Source of the DNA: Diplodia intermedia
Taxonomy: Eukaryota; Ascomycota; Dothideomycetes; Botryosphaeriales; Botryosphaeriaceae
NCBI GenBank assembly: GCA_021495925.1
Contig: JAKEKT010000059.1
Span: 179,985-243,984 of the forward strand
Direction: 5' to 3'
Length of the DNA: 64,000 nt
Positions within the stretch are counted from its first letter, which is position 1. Each line of letters opens with the position of its first letter. The translations under genes were made by a program, and so were the position numbers. Below the pieces are notes generated by a model. That model saw only the letters and a list, made by a program, of their open reading frames with translations. It ran no database searches and had not been told where the DNA came from. This document shows positions 1 through 11,327 of this stretch, piece by piece.

Positions 1-2748
1 CACGTCCATGGCGCGCGCCGAGAGGGCGTGCAATAAGAGCTCCCCTAGCACGAGCATACAATAGCATCGTTCGTGCACCGTCAATGCCAGGGGTGGTCCT
101 TGGAGCAATCATGACGGTGCGGGACCCATTCAGGCTTGAGCATTCTCTCTCCGCCTTGACACCCCCGCATAGTTGAAGCCTTCATCTGGCAAGGCGGCGA
201 TACCTCTGATGAATCGTCCGTAGCGTCATGCCAGCCATCCGTCACAACAGAGCGCGCAAGATTCGTGTCAATGCAGCTCCCCGCTGCGGACGGCTAAGCC
301 AGAGGCCAACGGAGATAAAACGGAGTACTGACACGCCAATGCTGCCTGCGACTTCCGTCACGGCTTTAGGCAATCGAGACGGCCTACTCGTCAAGCGCGC
401 CACGGACAAGACAGCTTGCCAACTTGTCGGCTAATGCCAGATGGCTGACTCGTCATACCTACAAACACAGCTCAGCCAATGGCCGGTGGGCGCAATTCGA
501 AGTTGTGTCATAGATCTGGGCTGTGATGGCTGCGACAAACGGGAAGAAGGCTGTTGGGCTATGACTAAATCTGGCGTTGGACAAGAACGGAGCGAGGCTC
601 GCTCGTTGCAGCAGTGGTAGTGGGACCCGCGGGCGGCCGACATCGCCATCCCCTTTGTGATCGACCCAGGCATCCCGAGGGCAAGGCCATGGTGGAGCCC
701 GCTTCCGGTAGTGTCTCCACCAAGCTGAGCGCAAGAACAGAGTGATGATGACGATTCCCGATGCTGGCCTGAGCAAGGACGGAATGAGGCAAGGCGCCAA
801 CGGCGCGTTGACGGCCGCCTGGCGATGCAGCCCGCGGCGGACCGGGCACGCATGTAGCATCAGGGCCGGCCACGGGGAGAGAGCAGTTCTGGTGGCATGC
901 GGGCCTCGAGCTCAGCGTGTCGACTTCCCGCCGGACGTGTGGGCTCGCTGCTGGTCCGGCGACGGCGATAGGGCGGGCAGAACCAGGCTGCTGGGCGCCG
1001 GCACGGATGCTTGACTGCGACCTCTGGAGGTGATCCAGGCAGCGGGCTTGTGCGGGTGGGGGGTGGAGACCATCGCTGCCGAAAGCAGCTAGGGTGCCGT
1101 GGGATCCCGCAGTGTCTCTCAGGGCAAGGCGGTCGGAGCGCAGCGCAGCGTCGGACGTGCAAAGGGGCGCGGTGAGGAAATTGGAGATTGGAGATGATGA
1201 GGACGAAGCGAAGTGCCCGCGCGCGCGGGGAACGGCGGCCGTTGGCAGGCCTGGCGCGCGGTGACGACTCGCGTGTGCACCGCCGCTGCACGTCTGGCTT
1301 GGCGGTTGCCCAAAAGGATGGCCGTGGCGGTCGATCCGTGACTGCGCGGGCGCTGCGAAATGACGGCCGCGCTCTGCAACGCCCACAGGGCCAGAAAGCT
1401 CCGCGGGTGCTGCCCCTGCGCCGCGCGCGGCGGGTCTGCGGGTCACGCAGCCTGTGCGCCAGCCGCGGGGACCTGCCCCGGCGCCTCTCATGGGGCCTCT
1501 GCCATCGCTACGTGCTGCCGGGCGCCGGCAACAGGGCATCCAATGCAGCCTGCACGCCGCGCGCACGCCGGCACTGTGACGGGGGCGCGTCCGCCCGCTG
1601 CGCTTTAGGTATGGCGCTGCCGAGGGCGCAGGCGCAGGCACACTTCGAGACGTCGTCCGCACCGCACCGCCTGGCTGACTCAGGCGCCGCGGGCTCAGGC
1701 TCAGTCTTAGGCCTGCGCGCCCGCCGATGCCGCATGAGGGCTGGGCAGCACGACAGTGACAGGCAGGCCGGGCAGCAGGACTCGCGCGGTCGCGTCGACG
1801 GCCGCCGGCACGGATGCTTGATGTGCGCCACGCGGATTCGACAGGACAAGAACGGCGCGCGTGCTCGGGCTGCACCCCATGCTGCGTTTGCGTTTGCGGA
1901 CCCTGGTCGGTCCCCAAAGGTGAAGCGTGCCCGCGCGGCTGCCCGCTCCCAATATCGCTCCTGCTATATCTGATCGCCTGGGCCAATTCTCGACGGCGGA
2001 AAAGTGGGCTGACGGCGATTCGAGGCGACGACGCCGCTTGACAGCTTTGCTAGCCCTTGACTGCCCTGCCCGGTCAAAGTGCCCCCAGACCCTTGCGTCG
2101 CCGCAAGCCATTAAAGCTCCCCTCCACCTTGCACCATTGCAACACCATTTGCGCGCGCCGAGCACCTTCCCGCCGCCTCAGTCCTGCTCTGCCTCTGCCC
2201 CCAGAAGTGTCTGGACCCGCCGAGGCGCATGTGTCTGACGAGCATTCCGCCGCCGACTCACGCCGCATTTGCGCTCCACCGTTGATCTGCCTGCGCGGTC
2301 ACGCCTGAATCACCGTACGCTCCTCCGCTCCCCCAGACTCGCCCACCCGAGCACCGCTGCAGTCAAGACAAGCCCCGAGCCCGTCGAGCCGGCCCTCGAT
2401 CCCTTCTCTTGCTGTTGCGTCCGCCATCCTCCCCGCCGCCCGTGGTCGTGTGTCTTCCCGTTGTCAGGCGCGCATCGCTGCATTCTTCAGCGGTCTCTCT
2501 CACTGTTGGGTAGGCGCATTCCTCGCCACCACAGGACCTCGCCCACCAAACATCAACAACACCATCAACAACAACACAGACGGCTGACAACATGACACCA
2601 ACAGACTCGATCGCCGCCACCTTGCCACTCGAAACTCGCCGGCTCGGGCCTTCCAATTGCATCTGATCTCGCCGCTCCATTTCCACGACCAATCCAGCGG
2701 CCCATCTAATGCTGACCGTCTCGTAACGTCGCGGCGCACTCTGCCTTT
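1..2748. other. GC-rich stretch without a recognisable gene
   Basis: Long open frames occur on both strands here, but they overlap each other in several frames, are rich in Arg, Pro, Ala and Ser, and resemble no family I know. This is what high GC content produces by chance. Positions 2050-2740 become C/T-rich with frequent CACC and CAAC runs, which fits the promoter and 5' untranslated region of the RasGEF gene that follows. A 19 bp exact direct repeat lies at 996-1014 and 1803-1821. Confidence 0.6.
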
Positions 2749-5700
2749 ATGTTATTGTCCTCGCTCTCCGTGTCAAGTATTCTGCTGGACGACTCCGGTT
2801 CCAGGAATACTCGCAGACGGGAAGCCCGGCACGCGAAGAAGGACTCCAAGATGTCCGATATCGTGCTCAGAGAGGGCATGGACCGCACGAGCGCGTGTGT
2901 TGCGCCGCTCACCATCAAGAAGAAGCCCTCAACAACGTGGAACAGCGATGGCGCCCGGAGCATGCAGTCCTCACCTAAAAGCCGGCGGACAACCGGCTCC
3001 ATCACGTCGCAATTCCAAATGTCACCACCATTGACTCCCCGCGCCAACCTCGAGGCTGAGATGCCCACCGCAGAGCCGGAATCCTTCCCCAACTATCTCC
3101 GCGCTTTCTACCACTTCCATCCTTCATCCACAATTTCCTCCGTGGGAGACGAATGTTCCATCACGGTCCCCATCAACCAAGGAGACGTCATCCTGGTCCA
3201 TTCAATACACCCTAATGGCTGGGCAGACGGCACACTCCTGATTTCCGGGGCTCGCGGCTGGCTCCCCACCAATTATTGCGAGCCTTTTGACCATCCATCA
3301 ATCAACAGTCTTCTAAATGCACTCACTCATCTTTGGGACCTTGTGAGAAGTGGTGAGGGCGGCAACGCAATGGTATTTGCAAAACAGGACTATGCCAGGT
3401 CAATGATTGCAGGAGTCCGTTTTCTTTTGGTTAGTTCGGAGCGAGACAGGCTTCTCAGCTGGAGAAGCATTTCATGAATGTGAGCTGACCCTGCGACAGG
3501 AAAAGTCCGACTGCTTAACACGGGAATCGCACAACGTCCAAGTACACGTCGGCATAAGGCGGATGCGGAAAGGTCTGTTGGGCGACTTGTCATCACTTGT
3601 CAAAACAGCGAAACACTTGCAGCAGGTCGTGTCTCAGGGCGACCCCGCCGAGGAGCCCATCTACGACCTCCTCGACGAGATCGTTTTGAAAGCATTCAAA
3701 GTAGTTACCCGAGCCGTCCGTTTCCTCGACGTATTCGCGCAGGAAATCCAGACCCCGTCGCAATCGCTGGTTGTTGACGCGCCAATGGACGAGGCAGAGA
3801 GGCCACTCACGCCGCCGCATGATGTTCCCGAAAGCAACGTTGAGCAATCGCAGTCAGCCGAGGATGGTGCAACTGAGCCACCCGAGAGCGTTACTGCTGT
3901 GTCACCCACAGGCGCGGCGAGAACGGACGATGAACCGGCCGACGTGAGCAATATCAACACTCCTCGCACCAACGCCAGCATCACAGATCCTGTACCAGTG
4001 CAGTCTTTGCCAGCGCTGTCTCCCTCGAAATTCACCCCATCGAAGCGCATCTCGATCTCTCACCGAGCGTCGTACACAAGTCAGGTGAGCGGCCAACGCA
4101 GACACAACCTTGCATCGGAACGACTTTCTGCCGCCCAGGATTCGTTTCTGGGCTCGATTGGCTCGTTCATTGGGTTACACCTCCAGTCACGCTCCTCAAG
4201 CGAGCTCCTCTCCACTACCCAACAATCTGTCATTGCGTGTCGCCAGCTCCTGAACGTCGTGGAAGAGGTATGGGAGCGCGACGCTCGTCGCTCAGAACCA
4301 CTTTCTCAAGCAAGGGACGCAATGCATGAGAAGCTGTCTGAGCTCGTGCAAGCAACGAAAGACATGTTTGCGCACACAGAGGCCCACAACGAGGAGTTCA
4401 TGCCTGCGCAAGGCAAGGAAATCGTCATCGCCGCCACCGACTGTGTCCGCGCTGCCGGCGACTGTGTGACCAAGGCCAAGATTGTCATCGAAAGAATCGG
4501 CGACTTCGAGTTTGAGCGCACAGGAGCTAGCATCTCTGACACCATCTTCGAGAGCCTTGACCTCACCGGTGTTTTAGACGCGACCAACGAGCGCACATCG
4601 CAGGACAACGTCACCAAGCCCTTGCCGGCCCCTCCAAAGGACGCGAGCCGCCCTACTTCGCTCGATGAGAAACCCTTGCCCGAGCCTCCCGCCCCCCTCC
4701 CTTCTCCTTCTGCCAATACGCAAGCCGCAAGCCTTCAAAGTCCCACTGCGTCCTCCTTCCACTCCTCCAAGGATTCCTCAGTCTCTCTGGCCAAGCTACC
4801 AATTCCCCATCTGCCTCCTCCCTCAGCCAGCACCGCAGACGACTCTCCCAGTACCAACAGCGTCAACTTCCGTTTCCCTGCAAACAATGCCGCGCTGGAT
4901 AGCGTCAATGCGTCCGACTCAACGAGCACGTACCCCAACAGCCTGCGCGGTGATGCGGCCAGCATCATCTCGCACACTTCCACACGGGCGACGACGCCTG
5001 ACGATGTCCCGTCCAGCCCGAAGGCCAGCGACATGATCAGCAGCTATCCTAGCATATCCGAGCTGCGTTCGACGACCAGCGAGGATGCCTATGGCGTTGA
5101 AGCCCAGTTGATGGAGAAGACGTACGTGCACGAGCTCGTTTACAAGGACGGTCAGATTGCCGGTGGCTCTCTGCCTGCGCTGGTCGAGCAGCTCACTACT
5201 CACGAAGCGACTCCGGACGCGACATTCGTCACCACCTTCTACCTCACATTCCGTCTCTTTACCACACCAGTCGAGCTCGCTCACTGCCTAATTGAACGTT
5301 TTAACTATGTTGGAGAGAGCGGCGAGGTTGCTGTTCCTGTCCGGTTGCGCGTCCACAACGTGTTCAAGGGTTGGCTAGAGAGCCACTGGCAGGCCGACAC
5401 CGACGCCGAAGCGCTCGGTCTCATCTTGACGTTTGCGACGGGGAAGCTCAGAACTGCCTTGCCCTCGGCTGGAAAACGCCTAGCAGAGCTGGTGGCGAAA
5501 GTCAGCCAGATTCGGCTGGGAGGAACCACCCCACGCTTGACGTCCTCTCAGGGGAAGACGAACACTTCGGCAACTGTCTACACTGCGGCAGACCCCAATG
5601 TACCTAACCCGATCGTCACCAAGAGCCAGATGAACGCTTTGCGGAATGTCCGCAACGGAGCCATGACCACCCTAAGCATTCTGGACTTCGACCCGCTGGA

Positions 5701-6580
5701 GATGGCCAGGCAGTTCACGCTCATCGAGTCCAAGCTGTTTTGCACGATCCAGCCCGAGGAACTACTCGCATCTGAGTGGACCAAGAAGAACGGAAGAGCT
5801 GTCAATGTTCGCGCCATGTCAAAGCTGTCGACCGATCTCGCCAACCTCGTTGCCGACACCATCCTTCAACTGGAGGACCACAAGAAGCGCGCTGTCATCA
5901 TCAAACAATGGGTGAAGATCGCGGCGAAATGCCTGGAGCTTAACAATTACGACTCGCTCATGGCCATCATCTGCTCACTGAACTCGTCGATGGTCATGCG
6001 ACTAAAGCGGACCTGGGACGCCGTCTCGGCCAAGACCAAAGCCCGCCTCGAGGACCTCCGTGCAATTGTCAATGTGGGTCGCAACTACGCCGTCCTCCGA
6101 AAGCGTTTGGAAAACCACGTGGCTCCTTGCATTCCCTTCGTCGGTATCTACCTCACGGACTTGACTTTTGTCGACGTCGGCAATCAAACGACCCGCCAGC
6201 TGCCTGGCGATGGGGGTGCGGACTCGGGCATCAGCGTCATCAACTTCGACAAACATATGCGCACGGCCAAGATAATTGGCCAACTACAGCGCTTCCAAGT
6301 CCCATACCCGCTTGCTCCTGTCCCAGAAATGCAAGAATGGATGCAGACGCAGATTGAGCGCGTCCGCGACAGCGATCAGAGCAACGTGCAGAGCTACTAC
6401 CGCCGCTCACTTTTGCTGGAACCCAGGGAAACCAAGCAATCCAGCCCGGTTGGAGACAACGAAAGTGTGAGGCACTTGAAAGACGGAAGTGGAACCAGAG
6501 AGCGATTCGACTTCTTGAACGCTCTCTCGACGTTCAAATCTTCTTCTGAAAACAATTCGACTCAGAGGGGCAGTTTGTAA
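2749..6580 (+). CDS. Cdc25-type Ras guanine nucleotide exchange factor with N-terminal SH3 domain
   Basis: Activates Ras-type GTPases by catalysing GDP release; fungal homologues act upstream of cAMP signalling at the plasma membrane. Exons 2749-3429 and 3500-6580, with a 70 nt phase-0 intron (GTTAGT...CGACAG), give 1253 residues. An SH3 domain lies at about 115-181 (LRAFYHF ... GWLPTNYCEPF), followed by a long Ser/Pro/Thr-rich linker. RasGEF_N lies at about 754-885 (motif TFYLTFRLFTTP), and the catalytic RasGEF domain at about 954-1177 (DFDPLEMARQFT, FVGIYLTDLTF, ending near VPYPLAPVPEMQEW). The order SH3-RasGEF_N-RasGEF is that of yeast Cdc25/Sdc25. The in-frame ATG at 2851 has a better context (A at -3) than 2749 and may be the real start, giving 1219 residues. 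Domain calls are firm; the exact N-terminus is not. Confidence 0.93.
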
Positions 6581-9520
6581 TGTTTGGTACCAGCATCGGA
6601 ATGCCCAAGCCCTCTCCCAGCATCTTTGTCCAGCTTTCGACAGCATCGCACAGTCATCAACGGCGCAATTCGGTGTTCCCTTTTTTTTTTTTCTTCGGCT
6701 GTTTCACTTTCGGTGTCCTTGCTTCCTCGTTCCCATCCCCCGGGCTTAGGAAGGCTGTATATCACAGGGGGTTTACGACCTTTTCCTTATGTTTCTATGC
6801 TACAGCAGGTGTTTACGATTTGCTTTCCTACTTTCTGTACTTGATACCTCTCCAGCGCTTTCTGTTTTTTCTGCCCTTCTACAGTACGGACGGGTTTAAA
6901 GGTGTGGGATCTCTATTTATGCCGGTTACGGGGTCTCATGTTGTCTAGAATATACGGGGCGGGGGAAAGAAAGGGGCGACACCGGCTCATGGTTTGATTT
7001 CAGTGTTTTTTGTCATGACCGGGTGTTCCTTGCCACCCACTTTCTTTCTTTTCTATACTTTTTGGCTTTTCGGGTCTTGGATTCAATCCCTTGGGGAAGG
7101 AGCGCCTGTTCTCTTTCTGATTTTTTGCCTCTTCGATTACATTGGTGGATCGGAAAAGCTGAGGGAGAAGGCGAAGAAAAGGAAAGTGGAGTCCATGGCA
7201 CCGGCGTTTTGTCTGATTCTCTGGGCGGAAAAGCATACAGCCAGTGCCGAAATGCTGGGGGCGCTTGATGTTTTCCGTTGTTTCCTTGCCGTCACAGCCG
7301 CGGCACGAATGGCGCGCTCATTGATTGAGCATGCTGCTAGACCTTAGTAAATATCAAAACGCCGTTCGCTGACATTGCCGAACGGCAATGGTCTGAGCAA
7401 AACATTTTCGTTCCTCGAGTTGTGTTTGATTCTTAAGTGATCGAAGGCCCAGCAGTCAGCAGTGGGTTGGCAGGAGTATTTCACGCTAGGCACTATATGC
7501 TCCATCCTTCTTCTGCGAATAGTTGATGTCTAGATGCATTCGCTCAATTTCAAAGCATACGCCTACATGCTGATAGGTCCTTCAGCTTCCTACGGACGGC
7601 CTCTGGTGACGCTCTGGCCCTGGGAAAGAGGAAGGGTTAAAGCAGCCAACTACAACTCTACTATTACTGAATTCTAAATCATCGTCAACAGCGAGCAGCT
7701 TACACTCGACATCAAAGTGACATGGCCCAAAGTCACGATATCAACCGGCATATAGACGAACAGAAGACGACGTTCTGACAACTTTCAACCGCACAAACTT
7801 TCAGCTGCAGACTACCGTTTTGGTAGTCCGAGATCATGATAGCAGAGGATTAGGTATCATTGAGTGGTAGAGCAGGTGCAAGGCTGGGTAGGCGCTTCTT
7901 CATGATCAATAGTCCAGAGAGTTACAGCCTGGGAGACCACCGGTTGCCCCACAGTAGATGGAGGGAGAGTTGAGTATGTAGGAGCCAAATCATGCATGGA
8001 AGCACTTCAATCGCCAAAATACTAGGCGCATGTCTCCAGAAGCGCGCATTCGTGTTTGCGGGGCCAGTGTTTGTGCCTGATGACGGCGCACATCTCCCAC
8101 AATATATCCCCCCTCGTCAACTGAAACTTCCGGACCCATACCATGGTGCACCGCAAGGATCTCTAGTGTGGAAGAGCCAAATCTGGTCCTTCTGGCAAGA
8201 TGGTCTCGGAAGGCGTGCAGAATGATCTGGACTTGGCGCGCAAGACCCTTAGCTCGAGACATGATGACCCGCCTGCCGGCCCGATGGTACTACGTACGCA
8301 CCGTAAGCTCAGGTAGTGGCCCTAGTCCCACGACGCCTTGGGCGAAGCGTCAAATCCGACAGCAGCAGGGCGTAATTCCGATGGTGGTAGTTGCCAGGTG
8401 GCCAACGCAGCTCTCCGCCGCCACACCGAAGCCGATACGGTCCCAGCTTCGTCATGGGCAAGGAGGGCGATGCTGCGATCGACGGTGGCTTTGGTGGAAT
8501 GTACGGGTGGAGAAATCTCGGATGGTTGCAATCCTTCAAGCCTTCTTGCCTCGTTGTTGCCAAAAACCGACGGGCAGATGTCCAATTGGGTCTTTGCAGC
8601 TTTCCATCAGATGAACGGCTCGCCACTCACTGGTTTGCACGCGTGGCAACACCGGTGGCCGCAGTTTACGCACTCGTCGGCGGAGGAGTGGTTGAGGATG
8701 GCCTCTCGTTCGCACCTGCAGCATCGCCACCACTTCCTCCCGCCCACCTGAGCCACGCGTGTGCCGCCGGCTTGGTGACTTGCATTAGGGTGTTTGAGTG
8801 TAGCATGCGAAGGACGGTGCCTGGGTTAGCGTGCATAGGCATTGCTCTCGCGACATGGGCAGAGGCGCAGCGCTAAGGGTGGGATCAGGACAAGCTTGAC
8901 TGCGCGCTGCTGTCCACGTCCGGTTGCGGCATGGTGGTCGTGCATGAGCAAACAGATTGCCTTGGTGGTGTACGCGTCCGCATCATGGCCGATGCAACGC
9001 TTTGCTGCGGCTTGACGTCACGCCAACCAGAGCAAGCCTAGCGATCTGACTTACCACCGGGCTGGTAGGCAGGGGATCATGGTGGTTAGCTTGAACAAAC
9101 ACTCCCCGGATCTCTCGCTTGGCACTTCGGCAATCTCCATCGGATCTGGACGACAGCCTCTGATCTGTGCTGATGCTGTGCTGCGAACGAGTGGGGATTC
9201 TTCTAATAAAAATGAAAATACAATGCAGGACGCCAGCGGTGTAACTCCGATGCGCCCTGGCTCCAATGCTCTGCCAAGCCCTATGTGCGGCTCGTACCAC
9301 CACAGTGGGTCGCAAAAGATTTCGTCTGCGCAAGAAACTGCGCCCGGGCGGCTGCAGGACATGTCCGCATGCAAGCGTACGTACGCAACAACCCCGGGAG
9401 CAGCCTTCTCCAGTGGGTTGGATTTGGGTAGGCTCAAGTCTTTTGCAACCCAGCCGAGCACTCTCCACCGGTCTACTATCACGACATTGGGTGCGCCTGT
9501 ACAGGCACCGTGGTCACAAA
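6581..9520. other. 3' region of the RasGEF gene and gene-free spacer
   Basis: Just after the RasGEF stop the sequence is T-rich, with a run of 12 T near 6679-6691, typical of a fungal 3' untranslated region. The rest (about 7350-9520) holds only short overlapping frames on both strands, none with a recognisable domain or a plausible exon chain. The low end of this stretch meets the 3' end of the DUF1279 gene. Confidence 0.5.
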
Positions 9521-10312
9521 CTACGCCTTGGGCTTCCTCTTGCCAATGTTCCATCCCCACCCGCGCAGGACCTTGACGACCTTGGGCGTCACCGCAGCCG
9601 TGAGCGGCACCCGGAAAAATATAAAGGACTTGTGGATAGCATAGGCGAGGGCGAGCTGAGTCCAAATGGCTACAACTGCGTCAGCCGGGGATCCACAGCG
9701 TTAGTCGGCAATGGGGCACATACTGGCCTCCTCGCCCGCGTTGGCCTCTGCCGCCGCCGCGACCTCATCCATGTCGCTGACGGCGCCATCCCGCACCTGG
9801 CCGGCCTCGGTCTCCACGGCGCCTTCCAGCTTCTTTTCCCGGTGCACGTCGGGGAAAGCTACGTGCACAAGATTCCAAAAGGCCGTGATTGCGGCGTGCT
9901 CCCACCGGCCAATGCGGTCCGTCCCCAGCATCCGCACCGCAAGGAAGCAGAAGGGAAAGTCCAGCACCGACAGGCCCAGATACACGCCCAATGCCACCCA
10001 TCCGTACTCGCGCGACAGCTTGCGCATGCGCTGTGAAAACGACGGGGCGGCGTCGGGGCTTCCGAGGTTCGGGGTGGGATCGAGCCTGGGAGGCTTGGAC
10101 GAGTTGGCATTGGAGCGGCGGGCGGCGGGCCCGCGGAGGAGGCGGAACAGCGGAGATGCGGGCGAGGTGCCGGGGCGGGCATGGAGGTGCCAGGCGCGTG
10201 CGGACATGCGCTGGGCGCGGGCGGTGGCGGTGGTGAAGCGGTGGGCCGGCAGCACCGGCAGGCGCGCGGAGCGAAAGGGCGCGGCGACGGAGGCAAAGCG
10301 CAGCGGTTTCAT
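9521..10312 (-). CDS. DUF1279 (FAM210-like) mitochondrial inner-membrane protein
   Basis: Exons 9724-10312 and 9521-9675 on the minus strand, joined by a 48 nt intron (GTATGT donor, a GACTAAC branch-like site, CAG acceptor), give 247 residues. The first ~60 residues are rich in Arg, Ala and Ser without acidic residues, like a mitochondrial presequence. The DUF1279 domain follows: a membrane segment around GWVALGVYLGLSVLDFPFCF in exon 1, and in exon 2 the family's conserved tail (AYAIHKSFIFFRVPLTAAVT, GWGWNIGKRKPKA). The second exon is what makes the match convincing. Yeast Nat2 (YGR147C) and animal FAM210A/B carry this domain; the molecular role is unclear. A Glu/Ala-rich insert sits between the two halves. 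It is divergent from the small ORF at 10970. Confidence 0.9.
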
Positions 10313-10969
10313 GTCGACGGGGCGTGGACGGCGTGGATGGTGGTCGATGGGTCGGACGTGTCGGACGTGTCAATCGGCAGCAGTGTGGAAAAAGCTCCCG
10401 GGCTTGGCGCAGAGGCCGGGCCGAAAGGCGCGCGCCGAGTCAGCGTGCAAAGTTTATTTGGATGGTGAGGCATGGCAACCTGAGAAGCTGCTGGCGGCGG
10501 CGTGCATTGCGCCTGCAGTGGAGGCCAAGCCGCCGCGCGGCGGTGCGCGTGCGTGTGCAGCGGGTAGGGGCCATGGCGTGAGCGGCGCGGTTAAGGTTTG
10601 CTCAAAGGCCTTCTGTCCGTGAGTGGCGGGTGGCTTTGACGGGTCGACCCGTGGGTGCATCTCTGGCGACTGGGGAGCACTGCCGTTGCGCCCTGATGCG
10701 CGACATCCTCCCAACTTCGCTTCACTCCCTGCTGCGTCCCTGCTGCGTCATGAGCGCCCAAGCTTCGGCGCCGTTTTCTGGCTGTCAGGGCCTGAAGCAT
10801 CGCCGTCTACATAGTCTGCCCGCCGCCCGCCTCAGCATGCTCGGCCACCTCTGCCACCGTCACCGCCGCCGCCGCCGCCCCCGTCCTCGATTGCGTCCGC
10901 GTGCGCCCCGGCCTGCCCCACGCACCTTCCCGGCCCGTCCTAGTCGCCTCCGCCCGCCCGCGTCACAGC
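10313..10969. promoter_or_regulatory. Divergent intergenic region between DUF1279 gene and small conserved ORF
   Basis: This 657 bp spacer separates two genes transcribed outward, so it must carry both promoters. The side near the DUF1279 start is GC-rich with a short tandem GTCGGACGT motif (about 10356-10372). The side near 10830-10960 is strongly C-rich (CCGCCGCC runs). No TATA box stands out. Confidence 0.5.
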
Positions 10970-11266
10970 ATGGGCAACGGCGAGATAGCCAACGGCCAGG
11001 CCACCATGACCCTACAAAAGGCGCTGGACATCGCGCGCGAGGCCGAGTCCGGCGTCGACCCCAACACCGCCGCCTTCCTCCAACGCGAGCTCGACGGCGT
11101 GTGGTCCAAGCTGCGCGCCCAGCCCGACAGCTACATCTTCACGCGCGACGAGTACAGCCTGTTCAACTACTACCACCAGCAGCAGACGGGCAACGAGCTG
11201 GCCACCAAGGCCATCCAGCGCTTCTGGAACCACTACCGCCTCGCCGACCCGGCCTCGAGAGGCTAG
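10970..11266 (+). CDS. Small conserved fungal protein of unknown function
   Basis: A 98-residue single-exon ORF beginning at the ATG at 10970 (MGNGEIANG). An upstream in-frame ATG at 10901 would add 23 low-complexity residues and is less likely. The body (TLQKALDIAREAE, FLQRELDGVWSKLRAQPDSY, TRDEYSLFNYYHQQQ, KAIQRFWNHY) has amphipathic helical spacing and codon use typical of a real gene, and resembles a small uncharacterised protein I associate with many Pezizomycotina genomes. It has no signal peptide or membrane segment. Its stop lies only 61 nt before the ATG of the PNGase A-like gene on the same strand, leaving almost no room for a separate promoter. Confidence 0.72.
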   Translation: MGNGEIANGQATMTLQKALDIAREAESGVDPNTAAFLQRELDGVWSKLRAQPDSYIFTRDEYSLFNYYHQQQTGNELATKAIQRFWNHYRLADPASRG

Positions 11267-11327
11267 CCCGCCGATTGTGACTGCTCTCTTTCGCCGCCAG
11301 ACAGCCTATGGGATCGCCGCCCCGGCA

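Noticed and set aside
565..1986. 473-codon minus-strand open frame
   Set aside because: Arg/Ala/Ser/Pro-rich, overlapped by other long frames on both strands, no domain or splice logic; typical chance ORF in GC-rich DNA.
6994..7347. 117-codon plus-strand frame with hydrophobic N-terminus
   Set aside because: Lies in T-rich 3' sequence after the RasGEF gene; the hydrophobic Phe/Leu run is due to T-rich composition.
11277..11327. Extended N-terminus for the PNGase A-like protein
   Set aside because: Position 11277 is GTG; the first in-frame ATG is 11328.
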